Source: Streptomyces sp. MUM 203J (lineage in GTDB: Bacteria > Actinomycetota > Actinomycetes > Streptomycetales > Streptomycetaceae). From it: a DNA stretch of 64,000 nucleotides. Under the pieces are notes generated by a model that saw only the letters and a program-made list of their open reading frames with translations, did not search any database and was not told where the DNA came from. How positions within the stretch are numbered: the first letter of the stretch is position 1; each line of letters starts with the position of its first letter. Positions 1 through 9,904 of this stretch are shown piece after piece. Location: contig NZ_JADWYO010000022.1 of the NCBI RefSeq assembly GCF_022414595.1, positions 21,071-85,070 on the forward strand. Direction: 5' to 3'. The position numbers were made by a program, and so were the translations under genes.

Positions 1-95
1 TCTCACTTCTCACGTCGCGCGACGTCGTCCGGCACAAGCTGGTGGGCCGTATCGTCGACGCGTACGAGAAGTACGACAGCCGCAACGGGAAGTAG
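1..95 (+). CDS. phoH: PhoH family ATPase, C-terminal end (partial)
   Basis: Only the last 30 codons are inside the window, read from base 3 to the TAG at 93-95. The peptide ends [20 protein letters not shown] and then YDSRNGK, which is the conserved tail of actinobacterial PhoH-like P-loop ATPases. The catalytic Walker motifs lie outside the window. PhoH followed after 13 bases by ybeY is a classic pairing, and both families are linked to RNA metabolism. Identification rests on the tail plus context, so it is good but not certain. Confidence 0.75.
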   Translation, partial: SLLTSRDVVRHKLVGRIVDAYEKYDSRNGK

Positions 96-108
96 ACCGA
101 ACAGCACC

Positions 109-606
109 ATGTCGATCGACGTCAACAACGAGTCCGGCACCGAGGTCGACGAAGAGGCCATCCTCGACGTCGCCCGCTACGCGCTCACGCGCATGCGCAT
201 CCACCCCCTCTCCGAGCTGTCGGTGATCGTCATCGACACCGAGGCGATGGAGCAGTTGCACATCCAGTGGATGGACCTGCCGGGCCCGACGGATGTCATG
301 TCCTTCCCGATGGACGAGCTGCGTCCGCCGGCCAAGGACGACGAGGAGCCCCCGCAGGGGCTCCTCGGTGACATCGTGCTCTGCCCCGAAGTGGCCGAGA
401 AGCAGGGCCGCGAGGCCCCGACGGAGCACTCCATGGACGAGGAGCTCCAGCTCCTCACCGTCCACGGGGTGCTGCACCTGCTGGGCTACGACCACGAGGA
501 GCCCGACGAGAAGGCCGAGATGTTCGGGCTCCAGGCGGCGATCGTCGACGGCTGGCGCGCGGAGAGGGGTCTCACCGGCCCCTCCCCGGCGCCGACCGTC
601 TCCTGA
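109..606 (+). CDS. ybeY: YbeY endoribonuclease
   Basis: A 165-residue protein of the YbeY/UPF0054 family, a metal-dependent single-strand endoribonuclease acting in 16S rRNA 3' maturation and late 70S quality control. The diagnostic zinc motif [11 protein letters not shown] is at residues 119-129 and gives the three metal-binding histidines. The segment DVMSFPMDE near residue 62 is also a family hallmark. The ATG at 109 follows the phoH stop by 13 bases and the next gene starts 5 bases after this stop, so phoH-ybeY-CBS protein looks like one transcript. Length is normal. Confidence 0.95.
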   Translation: MSIDVNNESGTEVDEEAILDVARYALTRMRIHPLSELSVIVIDTEAMEQLHIQWMDLPGPTDVMSFPMDELRPPAKDDEEPPQGLLGDIVLCPEVAEKQGREAPTEHSMDEELQLLTVHGVLHLLGYDHEEPDEKAEMFGLQAAIVDGWRAERGLTGPSPAPTVS

Positions 607-611
607 CCGCC

Positions 612-1907
612 ATGACGGCCCAACTGGTTCTCGGCGCGGTCGCGCTGGTGATCGTCGCCTGGCTCGCCGCGTCCGCCGAGGCCGGGATCGCCCGGGTCTC
701 CAGCTTCCGCGCGGCCGAGGCCGTACGGAACGGGCGGCGCGGTGCCGCCAGGCTCGCTCAGATCGCCTCGGACCCCACCCGCTACCTGAACGTGGCCCTC
801 CTGGTGCGCGTCGCCTGCGAGATGGCCGCCGCCGCGCTCGTCACGTACGTGTGCCTGGAGGAGTTCGAGGAGACCTGGAGCGCGCTGGTCGTCGCGATCG
901 GCGTGATGGTCCTCGTCTCGTACGTCGCCGTCGGTGTCTCGCCGCGCACCATCGGCCGCCAGCACCCGCTGAACACGGCCACCGCCGCCGCGTACGTGCT
1001 GCTGCCGCTGGCCCGGATCATGGGTCCGGTCCCGCAGCTGCTGATCCTCATCGGCAACGCCCTGACCCCTGGCAGGGGCTTCCGCAAGGGCCCCTTCGCC
1101 TCCGAGGCGGAGCTGCGCGCCATGGTCGACCTGGCCGAGCAGGAGTCCCTCATCGAGGACGAGGAGCGCCGGATGGTGCACTCCGTCTTCGAGCTGGGCG
1201 ACACCCTGGTGCGCGAGGTGATGGTGCCGCGCACCGACCTGGTGTCCATCGAGCGGTACAAGACCATCCGCCAGGCCCTCACGCTCGCGCTGCGGTCCGG
1301 CTTCTCCCGTATCCCCGTCACCGGGGAGAACGAGGACGACGTCGTCGGCATCGTGTACCTCAAGGACCTCGTCCGCAAGACGCACATCAACCGGGACGCC
1401 GAGAGCGATCTGGTGTCCACCGCCATGCGCGCCGCGACCTTCGTGCCCGACACGAAGAACGCCGGCGATCTGCTGCGCGAGATGCAGCAGGAGCACAGCC
1501 ATGTCGCCGTCGTCATCGACGAGTACGGCGGCACGGCCGGGATCGTCACCATCGAGGACATCCTGGAGGAGATCGTCGGGGAGATCGCGGACGAGTACGA
1601 CCGCGAGCTGCCGCCCGTGGAGGAGCTGGGGGACGGCCGCTACCGCGTCACGGCCCGGCTGGACATCGGTGACCTGGGCGAGCTGTTCGGCCTGGACGCG
1701 TACGACGACGAGGACGTCGAGACGGTCGGCGGCCTGCTGGCCAAGTCCCTGGGACGGGTCCCGATCGCCGGGGCGACAGCGGTGGTGGATCTGCCGGACG
1801 GCCGGTTCCTGCGGCTCACCGCCGAATCCCCGGCGGGGCGGCGCAACCGGATCGTGACGGTCCTGGCGGAGCCCGTACCGCCGCATCCGGAGGAGGAGGC
1901 GGAGTGA
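612..1907 (+). CDS. Hemolysin-family CNNM/CorC-type membrane protein with CBS domains
   Basis: A 431-residue protein with hydrophobic N-terminal segments (roughly residues 1-150, CNNM/DUF21 type), then two CBS repeats (about 190-310) and a C-terminal CorC_HlyC domain (about 330-415). The CBS region carries VMVPRTDLVSIE and, later, VVIDEYGGTAGIVTIEDILE, both strongly conserved in this family. Members are annotated as hemolysins for historical reasons; the better supported role is Mg2+/Co2+ transport or its regulation at the membrane. It starts 5 bases after ybeY and its TGA overlaps the GTG of the next gene, so the block is translationally coupled. Confidence 0.9.
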   Translation: MTAQLVLGAVALVIVAWLAASAEAGIARVSSFRAAEAVRNGRRGAARLAQIASDPTRYLNVALLVRVACEMAAAALVTYVCLEEFEETWSALVVAIGVMVLVSYVAVGVSPRTIGRQHPLNTATAAAYVLLPLARIMGPVPQLLILIGNALTPGRGFRKGPFASEAELRAMVDLAEQESLIEDEERRMVHSVFELGDTLVREVMVPRTDLVSIERYKTIRQALTLALRSGFSRIPVTGENEDDVVGIVYLKDLVRKTHINRDAESDLVSTAMRAATFVPDTKNAGDLLREMQQEHSHVAVVIDEYGGTAGIVTIEDILEEIVGEIADEYDRELPPVEELGDGRYRVTARLDIGDLGELFGLDAYDDEDVETVGGLLAKSLGRVPIAGATAVVDLPDGRFLRLTAESPAGRRNRIVTVLAEPVPPHPEEEAE

Positions 1908-2263
1908 CACCGGAGCAGCTGCGGGCGTTCTGCCTGGACTTCGCCGACGCGGTGGAGGACTTCCCGTTCGGGCCGGAGACGTCCGTCTTCAAGGTGGCCG
2001 GGAAGATGTTCGCGCTCACCGCGCTGGACGGCTCACCGCTGACGGTGAACCTGAAGTGCGAGCCGGAGAACGCGGTACGGCTCCGTGCCGAGCACCCCTC
2101 CCTGATCGCCCCCGGCTACCACATGAACAAGCGCCACTGGAACACCGTCACCGTCGACGGGGACCTCCCCGAGCGGCTGGTCCGGGAGCTGATCGAGGAC
2201 TCGTACGACCTGGTGGTCGCGGGGCTGCCGCGGGCCGAGCGCCTGAGGCTGGACCGCGGCTGA
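1904..2263 (+). CDS. MmcQ/YjbR family protein
   Basis: A 119-residue protein matching the MmcQ/YjbR (CyaY-like fold) family. Hallmarks are DFPFGPETSVFKVAGKMFAL in the first third, NLKCEP, and GYHMNKRHWNTV in the middle. The molecular function is not established; a double-wing DNA-binding fold has been proposed for the family. The GTG start (1904) overlaps the TGA of the upstream gene in a GTGA arrangement, which fixes the start and implies coupling. Confidence 0.85.
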   Translation: MTPEQLRAFCLDFADAVEDFPFGPETSVFKVAGKMFALTALDGSPLTVNLKCEPENAVRLRAEHPSLIAPGYHMNKRHWNTVTVDGDLPERLVRELIEDSYDLVVAGLPRAERLRLDRG

Positions 2264-2277
2264 TCCCGGTCCCGATC

Positions 2278-2283
2278 TATGCT
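2278..2283 (+). promoter_or_regulatory. -10 box TATGCT, leaderless start for 2290
   Basis: TATGCT fits the HrdB-type TANNNT -10 consensus. The ATG at 2290 is the seventh base after the hexamer, where transcription would start. The downstream gene is therefore predicted to be leaderless; no Shine-Dalgarno sequence is present. Confidence 0.5.
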
Positions 2284-2289
2284 CGGGGC

Positions 2290-2643
2290 ATGACACAGAG
2301 CACCGGGCTTGACCCCGAGGACCGGAAGATCATCACGCTGGCGCGCAGCGCACGGGCCCGCAACGGGGTGCCCGAGGGCGCGGCGGTGCGGGACGAGACC
2401 GGCCGTACGTACGTCGCCGGGACCGTCGCACTGGAGTCCCTGAAGCTGAGCGCGCTGCAGACCGCCGTCGCGATGGCGGTGGCGAGCGGGGCGAAGTCGC
2501 TGGAGGCGGCTGCGGTGGTGTCCGAGGCGGCGGCGGTAGCCGACCTGGACCGGGCGGCGGTGCGGGATCTGGGGGGCGCGGACACGCCGGTGCTGCTCGC
2601 GGGGCCGGACGCGGAACTGCGGGCGACCGTCACCGCGGGCTGA
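2290..2643 (+). CDS. Cytidine-deaminase-like protein lacking zinc ligands
   Basis: A 117-residue protein resembling the small (tetrameric) cytidine deaminase family in length and in the N-terminal layout (DPEDRKIITLARSARARNGV, then RTYVAGTVALESLKLSA). In active enzymes the first catalytic motif reads C/H-A-E and a PCxxC motif follows. Here the CAE position reads SAL and no PCxxC exists; there is no cysteine in the protein. It is therefore likely a catalytically dead paralogue with a structural or regulatory role. It sits directly before era, the usual place of cdd-like genes in actinomycetes. The ATG is preceded by a -10 box at 7-base spacing rather than an RBS. Confidence 0.7.
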   Translation: MTQSTGLDPEDRKIITLARSARARNGVPEGAAVRDETGRTYVAGTVALESLKLSALQTAVAMAVASGAKSLEAAAVVSEAAAVADLDRAAVRDLGGADTPVLLAGPDAELRATVTAG

Positions 2644-2728
2644 GGGGGCGCCGCCCCGGCCCGCGGCGGCGGGCACTGTGGGCGGGCACTGTCGGTGGCG
2701 GGTGGCTGGATCAGGGAGAATGGCGGGC

Positions 2729-3670
2729 ATGAGCGTGCGTAAAGTTGAAACCGAAGGCGTCCACCGGTCCGGGTTCGCCTGTTTTGTCGGGCGGCCCAAC
2801 GCGGGCAAGTCCACCCTCACGAACGCTCTGGTGGGGCAGAAGGTCGCCATCACCTCCAACCGCCCGCAGACCACCCGCCACACCGTGCGGGGCATCGTGC
2901 ACCGCCCCGACGCCCAGCTCGTGCTCGTCGACACGCCGGGGCTGCACAAGCCGCGCACCCTGCTCGGCGAGCGGCTCAACGACGTCGTGCGCACGACCTG
3001 GGCCGAGGTCGACGTGATCGGTTTCTGTCTGCCCGCCGACCAGAAGGTGGGCCCGGGCGACCGGTTCATCGCCAAGGAACTGGCCGGGATCAAGAAGACC
3101 CCCAAGGTCGCGATCGTGACCAAGACGGACCTCGTCGACTCCAAGACGCTGGCCGAGCAGCTCATCGCGATCGACCGGCTCGGCAAGGAGCTGGGCATCG
3201 AGTGGCAGGAGATCGTGCCGGTCTCCGCCGTCGGTGAGAAGCAGGTCGGCCTGCTCGCGGACCTGCTGGTCCCGCTGCTGCCGGAGGGCCCCGCGCTGTA
3301 CCCGGAGGGCGACCTCACGGACGAGCCCGAGCAGGTCATGGTGGCCGAGCTGATCCGTGAGGCGGCGCTGGAGGGCGTGCGGGACGAGCTGCCGCACTCC
3401 ATCGCGGTGGTCGTGGAGGAGATGCTGCCCCGCGAGGACCGCCCGGCCGACCGGCCGCTGCTGGACATCCACGCCAACGTCTACATCGAGCGCCCCAGCC
3501 AGAAGGGCATCATCATCGGCCCCAAGGGCAAGCGCCTGAAGGAGGTCGGCATCAAGTCCCGCAAGCACATCGAGGCCCTGCTCGGGACTCCCGTCTTCCT
3601 GGACCTGCATGTGAAGGTCGCCAAGGACTGGCAGCGGGACCCGCGGCAGCTGCGGAAGCTGGGGTTCTGA
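2729..3670 (+). CDS. era: GTPase Era
   Basis: A 313-residue GTPase that binds 16S rRNA and acts in 30S subunit assembly. The G1 loop GRPNAGKST is at residues 21-29, G3 is DTPG, G4 is TKTD. The C-terminal KH domain shows GPKGKRLKEVGIKSRKHIE. Length is normal. The ATG at 2729 is chosen over the in-frame ATG at 2720: the sequence AGGGAGA lies about 10 bases upstream, and the same stretch also reads as a -10 box (GAGAAT, 2716-2721) at leaderless spacing. Both readings favour 2729. Confidence 0.95.
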   Translation: MSVRKVETEGVHRSGFACFVGRPNAGKSTLTNALVGQKVAITSNRPQTTRHTVRGIVHRPDAQLVLVDTPGLHKPRTLLGERLNDVVRTTWAEVDVIGFCLPADQKVGPGDRFIAKELAGIKKTPKVAIVTKTDLVDSKTLAEQLIAIDRLGKELGIEWQEIVPVSAVGEKQVGLLADLLVPLLPEGPALYPEGDLTDEPEQVMVAELIREAALEGVRDELPHSIAVVVEEMLPREDRPADRPLLDIHANVYIERPSQKGIIIGPKGKRLKEVGIKSRKHIEALLGTPVFLDLHVKVAKDWQRDPRQLRKLGF

Positions 3671-3814
3671 GCGGCGCCCACAGCTCCCGCCGGAGGCCGA
3701 CGCGGCCGTCCGGACCCGGTACGGCCCCCGCACGGAGCCGCCCGGAGGCGGGACACGGGGGCGGCCCCCGCGACGGCCGTTCCGTTCGCGGAAGCCGGGG
3801 TGCTGGGGGTGCCC

Positions 3815-4078
3815 CTAGGCGCCCTCTCCCAGGACCCGCGCGATCAGGATGCGCTGCGCGTCCGTCAGGCCCGGGTCCGCGCAGTGGACCGTGCGGTCGT
3901 CGACCGTGATCGTGTAGCTGAACCCGTCGGGGACGGCGGCCTGCGCGGAGGCCGTCCCCGCGAGGGCCGCCTCCGCCAGGGCGTGCCAGCCGGCCGCGTC
4001 GGGCCTGGCGGCCGTGTCGACCTCCGCCCGCCGCTCGATACCCGCGAAGCCTCCGGTGCGCCGTACCGCGATCCGCAT
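3815..4078 (-). CDS. Emfourin-type protealysin inhibitor
   Basis: An 87-residue protein with no signal peptide, starting MRIAVRRTGGFAGIERRAEV and containing a DGFSYTITVDDRTVHC beta-rich core. Size, sequence style and position just downstream of an M4 protease (start 9 bases after the protease stop, same strand) match emfourin, the inhibitor encoded in protealysin operons. It would bind and block the protease described next. The call depends strongly on context. Confidence 0.7.
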   Translation of the reverse strand: MRIAVRRTGGFAGIERRAEVDTAARPDAAGWHALAEAALAGTASAQAAVPDGFSYTITVDDRTVHCADPGLTDAQRILIARVLGEGA

Positions 4079-4087
4079 GGTCCCTGT

Positions 4088-5164
4088 CTACCGGGTGGGC
4101 ACCCCGACCGTCGACCAGGCCTTCACGACCGCCTCGTCCTCCGCCCCGCCCTCGCCGTAACGCTCCCGCGCCGCCGCCACCGTCAGCCGGGCGAACGACG
4201 CGAAGTCGGACGTCTCCTTGAGCTTGCCGCCGGTCAGCACGTCGTACCAGATCTGCCCGGCCTTCTCCCACGCGTACCCGCCGAGCGCCGTCGCCAGCAG
4301 GTAGAACGCGTGGTTGGGAATCCCGGAGTTGATGTGCACGCCGCCGTTGTCGCGGCCCGTGTGGACGTAGTCCTCCATGGTCGCGGGCTGCGGGTCCCTG
4401 CCGAGCAGGTCGTCGTCGTAGGCGGTGCCGGGGGCCTTCATGGAGCGCAGGGCCGTGCCCTCGACCCGGTCGGTGAACAGGCCCTCACCGATCAGCCAGT
4501 CGGCCTGCCCGGCGGTCTGGCCCAGGACGCGCTGCTTGACCAGCGTTCCGAAGACGTCCGACACCGACTCGTTGAGCGCGCCCGGCTGGCTGAAGTAGGC
4601 CAGGTTCGCGGTGTACTGGGTGACGCCGTGTCCCAGCTCGTGGGCGATGACGTCCACCGGGAGCGTGAAGTCCCGGAAGATCTCCCCGTCGCCGTCCCCG
4701 AACACCATCCGCTCGCCGTTCCAGAAGGCGTTGCCGTAGTCCTGCCCGTAGTGGACGGTCGCGTCCAGCGGCAGCCCCGAACCGTCGATGGAGTCCCGGC
4801 CGTAGGCCTCCAGCAGCAGCTCGAACGTCGCGCCGAGCCCCGCGTACGCGCGGTTGACGGTCGCGTCTGCGGTCGGCTCGTCGCCCTCGCCCCGCACCTG
4901 CCGCCCCGGCAGCCGGGTGCCGCGCTCCGCGTCGTACACGGTCCGGCTCGGCGCACCGGCGGGCGTGGGCGGCGTCAGCGTACGGACGCCGGTGACGGTG
5001 GTGAGGCGGCGCCCGGTGCGGTGTCCGGAGTCCGCGACCAGGGTGCGGCGGGCCGCCCCGGCGACGGCCGGGTCCGGGGCCTGGGCCAGGCGGTCCAGCA
5101 GGTGGGGCGGGACGATCCCGCAGAAGGCGGGGGAGGCGTGCGGTGACCGCGGCAGAGGAGTCAT
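4088..5164 (-). CDS. Protealysin-like M4 family metallopeptidase
   Basis: A 358-residue thermolysin-family zinc protease. The catalytic motif HELGHGVTQYT provides the two zinc histidines and the general base; ESVSDVFG gives the third zinc ligand (Glu); GGVHINSGIPNHAFY carries the transition-state histidine region. The N-terminus has no signal peptide but a short propeptide containing CGIVPPHLL, the PPxxL-type signature of protealysin-like precursors. A cytoplasmic or non-classically exported enzyme is therefore likely. It forms an operon with the emfourin-like gene. The ATG at 5164 is used; an in-frame TTG lies three codons upstream (5173), and neither has a convincing RBS. Confidence 0.9.
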   Translation of the reverse strand: MTPLPRSPHASPAFCGIVPPHLLDRLAQAPDPAVAGAARRTLVADSGHRTGRRLTTVTGVRTLTPPTPAGAPSRTVYDAERGTRLPGRQVRGEGDEPTADATVNRAYAGLGATFELLLEAYGRDSIDGSGLPLDATVHYGQDYGNAFWNGERMVFGDGDGEIFRDFTLPVDVIAHELGHGVTQYTANLAYFSQPGALNESVSDVFGTLVKQRVLGQTAGQADWLIGEGLFTDRVEGTALRSMKAPGTAYDDDLLGRDPQPATMEDYVHTGRDNGGVHINSGIPNHAFYLLATALGGYAWEKAGQIWYDVLTGGKLKETSDFASFARLTVAAARERYGEGGAEDEAVVKAWSTVGVPTR

Positions 5165-5277
5165 GCCTTGCAATGTGGCACTCTGTCATCGCTCTGTCAC
5201 CACCCGCGACAGGGATTGACGAAAAGGAGTGATAGGTCACGCTTTGGGGGTTGCTGGTCAGGAATCCCGCATACTGA

Positions 5278-7227
<1,950 letters not shown>

Positions 7228-7247
7228 TCCGGCCGGGCCTTGGCCCG

Positions 7248-7280
7248 CGAACCCCGTCCATCCACCGTGGACGGGGTTCG
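7248..7280 (+). terminator. Terminator after leuA
   Basis: Perfect 13-bp stem CGAACCCCGTCCA / TGGACGGGGTTCG with a 7-base loop, 20 bases after the leuA stop. No U-tract, as is usual for Streptomyces terminators. Confidence 0.8.
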
Positions 7281-7325
7281 GCCATGTCCGTGGCGTTCTC
7301 ATGACGAGGTACTGACGGCACATCA

Positions 7326-7355
7326 CCGATGTGGCTAACATCACGTGCACATCGG
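7326..7355 (+). promoter_or_regulatory. Inverted repeat CCGATGTG-N14-CACATCGG over a -10 box
   Basis: Perfect 8-bp arms at 7326-7333 and 7348-7355. The 14-base spacer contains TAACAT (7336-7341), a good -10 hexamer, so a dimeric repressor bound here would cover the promoter of the downstream TerB-like gene. The regulator is unknown. Confidence 0.5.
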
Positions 7356-7385
7356 CACAGTGGCCGAGGCGTCTGGAGGTGCGAC

Positions 7386-8090
7386 GTGCAGCCAGCACGG
7401 GGATCACGCGGATCACGCGGCCGAAAGCTCCGCCTTTGCTCCGTACACACCTCGTGGCACACCGTGGGCGACGGGGAGTTCTTCTGCCCCGGCTGCGGCG
7501 GGGACCGCAACTACCGACGCCGCACCGGCCGCCGCAGACTCACCCTGCTCGGGGTCCCGCTGCTGCCGCGGGGCGCCGCCGGGCCGGTGATCGAGTGCGC
7601 GGGCTGCCACGAGCACTTCGGGCCCGAAGCCCTCGACCAGCCGACCACCGCCCGCTTCTCCGCGATGCTCCGGGACGCCGTGCACACCGTGGCCCTCGCG
7701 GTGCTGGCCGCCGGCGGCACCGCGTCTCCCAGCGTCGTGAGGACCGCCGTCGGGGCCGTCCGGGCCGCCGGGTACGAGGACTGCACCCCCGACAGCCTCA
7801 CCGGGCTCATCGACGCGCTCGCCGCCGACACCGGGCGGTTCGTCGCCGGTACCGAGGGGCCGTGCGGCGCCGCGCTCGCCATCGAACTGCACGAGGCGCT
7901 GGACCCGCTGACCCCGCACCTCGCCGGCGTGGGCCGCGAGTCGATCCTCCTCCAGGGCGCGCGGATCGCCCTCGCGGACGGGGCGTACATCCCGGCTGAG
8001 CGGGAGGTGCTCACCACCGTGGGCGAGGCGCTGAGGCTGTGCCCGGACGACACGGCCCGCCTCATGGACGAGGCGCGGGCGCCGTTCTAG
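7386..8090 (+). CDS. TerB-like tellurite resistance protein with zinc ribbon
   Basis: A 234-residue protein. Residues about 20-75 form a zinc ribbon (FFCPGCGGDRNYRRR ... VIECAGCHEHFG, two CxxC pairs). The rest is an all-helical TerB-like domain with an acidic patch (ILLQGARIALADGAYIPAER). TerB domains occur in tellurite resistance and envelope-stress systems, but there are no other ter genes here and the role is open. The GTG at 7386 is chosen because GGAGG (7375-7379) lies 6 bases upstream; longer in-frame starts lack an RBS and cross the promoter dyad. Confidence 0.75.
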   Translation: MQPARGSRGSRGRKLRLCSVHTSWHTVGDGEFFCPGCGGDRNYRRRTGRRRLTLLGVPLLPRGAAGPVIECAGCHEHFGPEALDQPTTARFSAMLRDAVHTVALAVLAAGGTASPSVVRTAVGAVRAAGYEDCTPDSLTGLIDALAADTGRFVAGTEGPCGAALAIELHEALDPLTPHLAGVGRESILLQGARIALADGAYIPAEREVLTTVGEALRLCPDDTARLMDEARAPF

Positions 8091-8110
8091 CGGAACGGCA
8101 CCCGCGCCTC
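8070..8110. terminator. Bidirectional terminator overlapping the terB-like stop
   Basis: 18-base arms GAGGCGCGGGCGCCGTTC (8070-8087) and GAACGGCACCCGCGCCTC (8093-8110) pair with one mismatch around a 5-base loop containing the TAG stop. It lies between two convergent genes and can serve both. Confidence 0.7.
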
Positions 8111-8134
8111 GGGACCTGCCCGTACGGGACGGGG

Positions 8135-9502
8135 TCAGCCCTCCACGCCGCTGGCCCGCAGCATCTCGTCCCGCTCCACGATCTTCACACGCTCACGGCC
8201 CTCGGCCTCACCCAGCGCGCGCTCGGCGGCGTCCAGCTTGTACCAGCCGTCCCAGGTCGTGTACCGCACGCCCCGGTCCTCCAGGAACCGTGTCACCGCG
8301 TCCGGCTCCGGCGCCTCGGGCGCGTGCAGCCGCCCCTCGCGGTGGTCCTCCAGCAGGTTCGCCACCGTCTCGTTGGCGTCGCCCTTGGTGTGGCCGATCA
8401 GGCCGATCGGGCCGCGCCGGATCCAGCCGGTCACATACGTGGACTGGACGTGCTCGCCGCCCTGCACGACCCGGCCGCCCTCGTCCGGCACCGTGCCGGA
8501 GGCGACGTCCCACGGCAGCTTCGGCAGCTCCTCGGACAGATAGCCCACCGCCCGGTACACGGCCTGGACGTCCCAGTCGGTGAAGCGGCCGGTGCCCTTG
8601 ACGTTGCCGTCGCCGGCCAGCTCGGTGCGCTCGGTGCGCAGCCCGACGACCTTGCCGTCCTCCCCGAGGACCTCGGCGGGCGACTCGAAGAAGTGCAGGA
8701 ACAGCTTGTGCGGCCGGTCGCCCTCGTCGCGGATGGCCCAGTTCTCCAGGGTCTTGGCGACCATGTCGACCTGCTTGTTGGAGCGCCGCGCCTCGATGGA
8801 GCCCTCGTCGTAGTCGATGTCCTCGGGGTTGACGATGACCTCGATGTTGGGCGAGTGGTCCAGCTCGCGCAGCTCCATGGGGCTGAACTTGGCCTGGGCG
8901 GGGCCGCGCCGCCCGAACACGTGGATCTCCTTGGCCCGGTTGGCCTTCAGGCCCTCGTGGACGTTCCCCGGGATCTCCGTCGGCAGCAGCTCGTCGGCTG
9001 TCTTCGCCAGCACCCGGGCCACGTCCAGTGCCACGTTGCCCACACCGAGCACGGCGACCTTCTCCGCGTGCAGCGGCCAGGTGCGCGGCACGTCGGGGTG
9101 GCCGTCGTACCAGGACACGAAGTCCGCGGCGCCGTACGAGCCGTCCAGCTCGATGCCGGGGATGTCCAGCGCACGGTCGGCGTCGGCGCCGGTCGAGAAG
9201 ATCACCGCGTCGTAGAAGGCCCGCAGGTCGTCCAGCGTGATGTCGGACGGGTAGTCGACGTTGCCGAACAGCCGGATCTGCGGCTTGTCGAGCACCTGGT
9301 GGAGGGCCGTGACGATGCCCTTGATGCGCGGGTGGTCCGGGGCGACGCCGTACCGGATGAGCCCGAACGGCGCCGGCATGCGCTCGTACAGGTCGATGGA
9401 GACACCCGGGTCGGTGGCGGCCTCGGACTTCAGCAGCGCGTCGGCGGCGTAGATGCCGGCCGGACCGGCGCCGACGATCGCGACCCGCAGGGGGCGGGGC
9501 AT
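8135..9502 (-). CDS. fprA: FAD-dependent ferredoxin/adrenodoxin-type NADP reductase
   Basis: A 455-residue flavoprotein like mycobacterial FprA and mitochondrial adrenodoxin reductase; it moves electrons between NADP(H) and ferredoxin, commonly to support P450s. The FAD loop GAGPAG is at residues 11-16, followed by YERMPAPFGLIRYGVAPDHP, a strong family signature. The NADP fold shows VLGVGNVALDVARVL. The ATG at 9502 has AAGGGA upstream; the reading frame stays open far upstream but that part looks non-coding. It is convergent with the terB-like gene and divergent from recO. Confidence 0.9.
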   Translation of the reverse strand: MPRPLRVAIVGAGPAGIYAADALLKSEAATDPGVSIDLYERMPAPFGLIRYGVAPDHPRIKGIVTALHQVLDKPQIRLFGNVDYPSDITLDDLRAFYDAVIFSTGADADRALDIPGIELDGSYGAADFVSWYDGHPDVPRTWPLHAEKVAVLGVGNVALDVARVLAKTADELLPTEIPGNVHEGLKANRAKEIHVFGRRGPAQAKFSPMELRELDHSPNIEVIVNPEDIDYDEGSIEARRSNKQVDMVAKTLENWAIRDEGDRPHKLFLHFFESPAEVLGEDGKVVGLRTERTELAGDGNVKGTGRFTDWDVQAVYRAVGYLSEELPKLPWDVASGTVPDEGGRVVQGGEHVQSTYVTGWIRRGPIGLIGHTKGDANETVANLLEDHREGRLHAPEAPEPDAVTRFLEDRGVRYTTWDGWYKLDAAERALGEAEGRERVKIVERDEMLRASGVEG

Positions 9503-9593
9503 GGCAGGGTTCCCTTCGGGAGGTGGATCTTCTCTGCCCGCCAGCCTCACACAGGCCCCGAGAGCGCGGGTACCCGGCCCCCGTCTATGACCC

Positions 9594-9610
9594 CATAAGC
9601 GGATCTTATG
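9594..9610. promoter_or_regulatory. Palindrome CATAAG-N5-CTTATG
   Basis: Perfect 6-bp arms (9594-9599 and 9605-9610) around CGGAT, 92 bases upstream of the fprA start. It is AT-rich against a very GC-rich background, as expected for an operator. The binding protein is unknown. Confidence 0.45.
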
Positions 9611-9892
9611 AGTTCCCGAAGCAGGCCTTGGGTCTGTGGGTCGGCGTCCCAGTGCAGGGGGCGCTGTTCCCGGCTTCCGGCCGGTGCGCCGAGGAGACCG
9701 CACCGCCCGTGCGCGGGCATCCCGTCCGCGCCGTCCCGGACCGCGGTCCGGGACCCCGCTCGGGGCTCTCGGCGCGGTCGGGGAGCGAGCCGCCGTCCTG
9801 CTCGTCGCCGCCGGTCCGCCGCACCGGTCCGGTCCCCGGGTCCCTGCCGTCTCCCCCCGGCGGCACCCGGCCGGGGTGCGCGCCCCGTACGG

Positions 9893-9898
9893 GAGAAT
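9893..9898 (+). promoter_or_regulatory. -10 box GAGAAT, leaderless recO
   Basis: GAGAAT with the recO ATG as the seventh base after it, in the context GTACGGGAGAATGGGCCC. dusB has an almost identical arrangement (GTACGGGACAATGGGG, then ATG). Confidence 0.5.
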
Positions 9899-9904
9899 GG
9901 GCCC

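Larger units (their letters stand above)
9503..9904. other. Intergenic region fprA-recO (402 bp)
   Basis: Holds the divergent promoters. Apart from the dyad at 9594-9610 and the recO -10 box, no gene or strong structure is visible; the 9650-9890 part is featureless high-GC sequence. Confidence 0.6.

Noticed and set aside
7249..7280. A regulatory RNA or riboswitch after leuA
   Set aside because: A simple perfect 13-bp stem directly after the stop codon is fully explained as a terminator.
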